A DNA stretch of 6,908 bases, from NCBI GenBank assembly GCA_030836665.1, contig JAUPLX010000100.1, forward strand, positions 1 through 6,908, given 5' to 3'. Position numbers and translations under genes: made by a program. This document shows positions 6,047-6,908 of this stretch, piece by piece. The notes under the pieces were generated by a model that was not told where the DNA came from, ran no database searches, and saw nothing but the letters and a program-made list of their open reading frames with translations. How positions within the stretch are numbered: the first letter of the stretch is position 1; every line of letters starts with the position of its first letter. The stretch comes from Patescibacteria group bacterium. Lineage in GTDB: Bacteria; Patescibacteriota; Gracilibacteria; BD1-5; UBA2023.

Positions 6047-6631
6047 ATGAAAACCGGTTACATCAAAAAATCCGCACTGAGCGCTCTGGCTTTCTTCGGC
6101 ACGCTCGGAATGCTGTCCGTAGGCTATTCGGCCTATTCGTCCCTATCGTCCGTTACCGCAGGCCAAACGCTTACGACCGGCTTATGGACCCAGATAAAAG
6201 ACAATTTCACCGACCATGAAACCCGAATATCGTCGCTCTCTTCCCAAATAAGCGCCCTTTCCGCCAGCCAAGGCATGGCGAAAGCTTGGGTAAACTTCGA
6301 TGGAACGGCGGCGGCATGTCCCGGTGGAAACTGCACGATTCGGTCATCGTACAACGTATCCGGGGTCACCCGACTTACGAACGGCGCGTATACGGTAACG
6401 TTCGCCGCTCCGATGGCGAACGCGAATTACGTCGTCATCGGCGATACCAAGGCTGATCCGAACCAAGGATACGCGCTCTCCCAGATACGGCTCCATTCCT
6501 ACAGCCCGACCGGAACGTCGAGTTATGCGAACGTCGCGCCGACGACGAGTTCGTTCACCTTCGGTACCATGGTTCAAGGGTATACGAACGGAACGGACGT
6601 ACAGTACGCGAATATCGTCGTGTTTAATTAA
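6047..6631 (+). CDS. Small exported or membrane-anchored protein with coiled coil and phage-tail-fibre-like beta domain
   Basis: A protein of 194 residues with no enzyme signature. Residues 1-30 have lysines followed by a hydrophobic stretch (about 10-27), either a signal peptide with a possible cut after GYSA or an N-terminal anchor. Residues about 35-75 contain VTAGQTLTTGLWTQIKDNF, a segment type recalled from surface proteins of candidate-phyla bacteria, then a heptad-like Ser/Ile/Leu stretch that could form a trimeric coiled coil. From AWVNFDGT (80-87) to the end is a beta-rich domain with SYNVSGV, GAYTVTFAAPMANANYVV and Tyr/Thr/Ser-rich strands, similar to the receptor-end domains of phage tail fibres. 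Two cysteines, C91 and C96, bracket PGGN and could form a disulfide after export. The ATG at 6047 is the only Met start, because an in-frame TAA lies at 6008-6010; only a weak AGG precedes it. The stop is TAA. It probably acts at the cell surface in adhesion or appendage assembly, but this is an inference. Confidence 0.82.
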   Translation: MKTGYIKKSALSALAFFGTLGMLSVGYSAYSSLSSVTAGQTLTTGLWTQIKDNFTDHETRISSLSSQISALSASQGMAKAWVNFDGTAAACPGGNCTIRSSYNVSGVTRLTNGAYTVTFAAPMANANYVVIGDTKADPNQGYALSQIRLHSYSPTGTSSYANVAPTTSSFTFGTMVQGYTNGTDVQYANIVVFN

Positions 6632-6652
6632 ATTCCGCGCCGAGAAAATCGC

Positions 6653-6680
6653 TTGCGCCCTCCTGAGAATTGGGTACAAT
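6653..6680 (+). promoter_or_regulatory. Promoter candidate for nusA
   Basis: TTGCGC at 6653-6658 (3 of 6) is followed after 16 bases by TACAAT at 6675-6680 (5 of 6). Transcription would begin near 6687, leaving a leader of about 66 bases before the nusA ATG. The -35 box is weak; the -10 box is good. Confidence 0.5.
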
Positions 6681-6697
6681 GCCCCCAGATTCGAAGC

Positions 6698-6726
6698 AAA
6701 GAATTCGTTCGTACGGATTCTTTTTT
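6698..6726 (+). terminator. Intrinsic terminator-like hairpin, possible nusA leader attenuator
   Basis: AAAGAATTCGT (6698-6708) pairs with ACGGATTCTTT (6713-6723) through 11 bp with one G-U pair around a TCGT loop; T6 runs from 6721 to 6726. It may end the transcript of the 6047-6631 gene, whose stop lies about 67 bases upstream. It also lies between the nusA promoter candidate and the nusA start, so nusA transcripts from that promoter would have to read through it. Confidence 0.65.
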
Positions 6727-6752
6727 CGTAAATACCCTTCACTCCCCCTTCC

Positions 6753-6908
6753 ATGATCGACATTCGCAAGATCGAGGCGGCCATCAACCAGATCGCTGCG
6801 GAAAAGAAGATTTCGCGCGACAAGCTCCTCGAAATCATCGAGGCGGCCATCAAGACCGCCTATAAGAAAGACTTCGGAAACAAGGATTCCAACGTCAACG
6901 TCAAGATC
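6753..6908 (+). CDS. nusA: Transcription termination/antitermination factor NusA, N-terminal part
   Basis: The first 52 residues of NusA, cut by the window end. NusA binds RNA polymerase near the RNA exit channel and modulates pausing, intrinsic termination and antitermination. The start MIDIRKIEAAINQIAAEKKISRDKLLEIIEAAI... follows the family pattern: a helix with a conserved EK-x-I-x(2)-DKLLE-type segment, then a helix ending in TAYKK, as in NusA N-terminal domains (in E. coli the matching part has EKALPREKIFEALESAL). The ATG at 6753 is the first start after an in-frame TAA at 6729-6731. No Shine-Dalgarno sequence is seen; the 19 bases before it are almost all pyrimidines. The S1 and KH domains would lie beyond the window. 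Confidence 0.88.
   Translation, partial: MIDIRKIEAAINQIAAEKKISRDKLLEIIEAAIKTAYKKDFGNKDSNVNVKI
6771..6853 (+). repeat. In-phase 17-base direct repeat inside nusA
   Basis: ATCGAGGCGGCCATCAA occurs at 6771-6787 and exactly again at 6837-6853, 66 bases (22 codons) apart, encoding IEAAI twice. Similar helical residues in related proteins suggest coincidence with shared codon choice more than a recent duplication. Confidence 0.6.

Noticed and set aside
1..6908. tRNA or rRNA genes, CRISPR arrays, transposons
   Set aside because: I found no cloverleaf with a CCA-type end, no regularly spaced repeats, no terminal inverted repeats and no transposase or integrase residues.

Overview
The window looks like a piece of a bacterial genome that reads TGA as glycine (genetic code 25, known in Candidatus Gracilibacteria and Candidatus Absconditabacteria). 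Three separate genes are each interrupted by one in-frame TGA and continue in the same frame as a recognisable protein. Two of these TGA codons fall on strongly conserved glycines: the DDFG loop of an EAL phosphodiesterase and the GTHG segment of a 3D-domain cell-wall protein. The third lies in the RNB domain of RNase R. Every complete or 3'-complete gene ends in TAA or TAG and none ends in TGA. Base composition is near 50% GC by eye, which seems high for the best-known members of those phyla, so the exact lineage is uncertain. Under the standard code the window would be misread as fragments or pseudogenes.

Layout. Positions 1-983 (+) hold the C-terminal part of RNase R, cut by the window edge. 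A 344-base gap follows. It has two overlapping, oppositely directed promoter-like sites, a perfect 9-bp inverted repeat, and a structured leader next to a good Shine-Dalgarno sequence. Positions 1328-4684 (+) encode a large soluble protein of about 1118 residues: an unrecognised helical N-terminal half, a cysteine cluster, a degenerate GGDEF domain and an EAL domain with its catalytic residues. A compact bidirectional terminator at 4702-4729 separates it from a convergent gene at 5861-4713 (-), which encodes a secreted 3D-domain protein with two peptidoglycan-binding domains. A short divergent promoter region leads to 6047-6631 (+), a small exported or anchored protein with a phage-tail-fibre-like beta domain. 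At the right edge, 6753-6908 (+), lies the start of nusA, preceded by a promoter-like site and a hairpin with a T-run that may act as an attenuator.

The genes are mostly separate transcription units and do not form one operon. They cover RNA turnover (RNase R), transcription control (NusA), cyclic-di-GMP signalling and cell-envelope functions. The most notable result is the internally consistent evidence for TGA-to-glycine recoding. Next are the unusual c-di-GMP enzyme and the compact regulatory regions.
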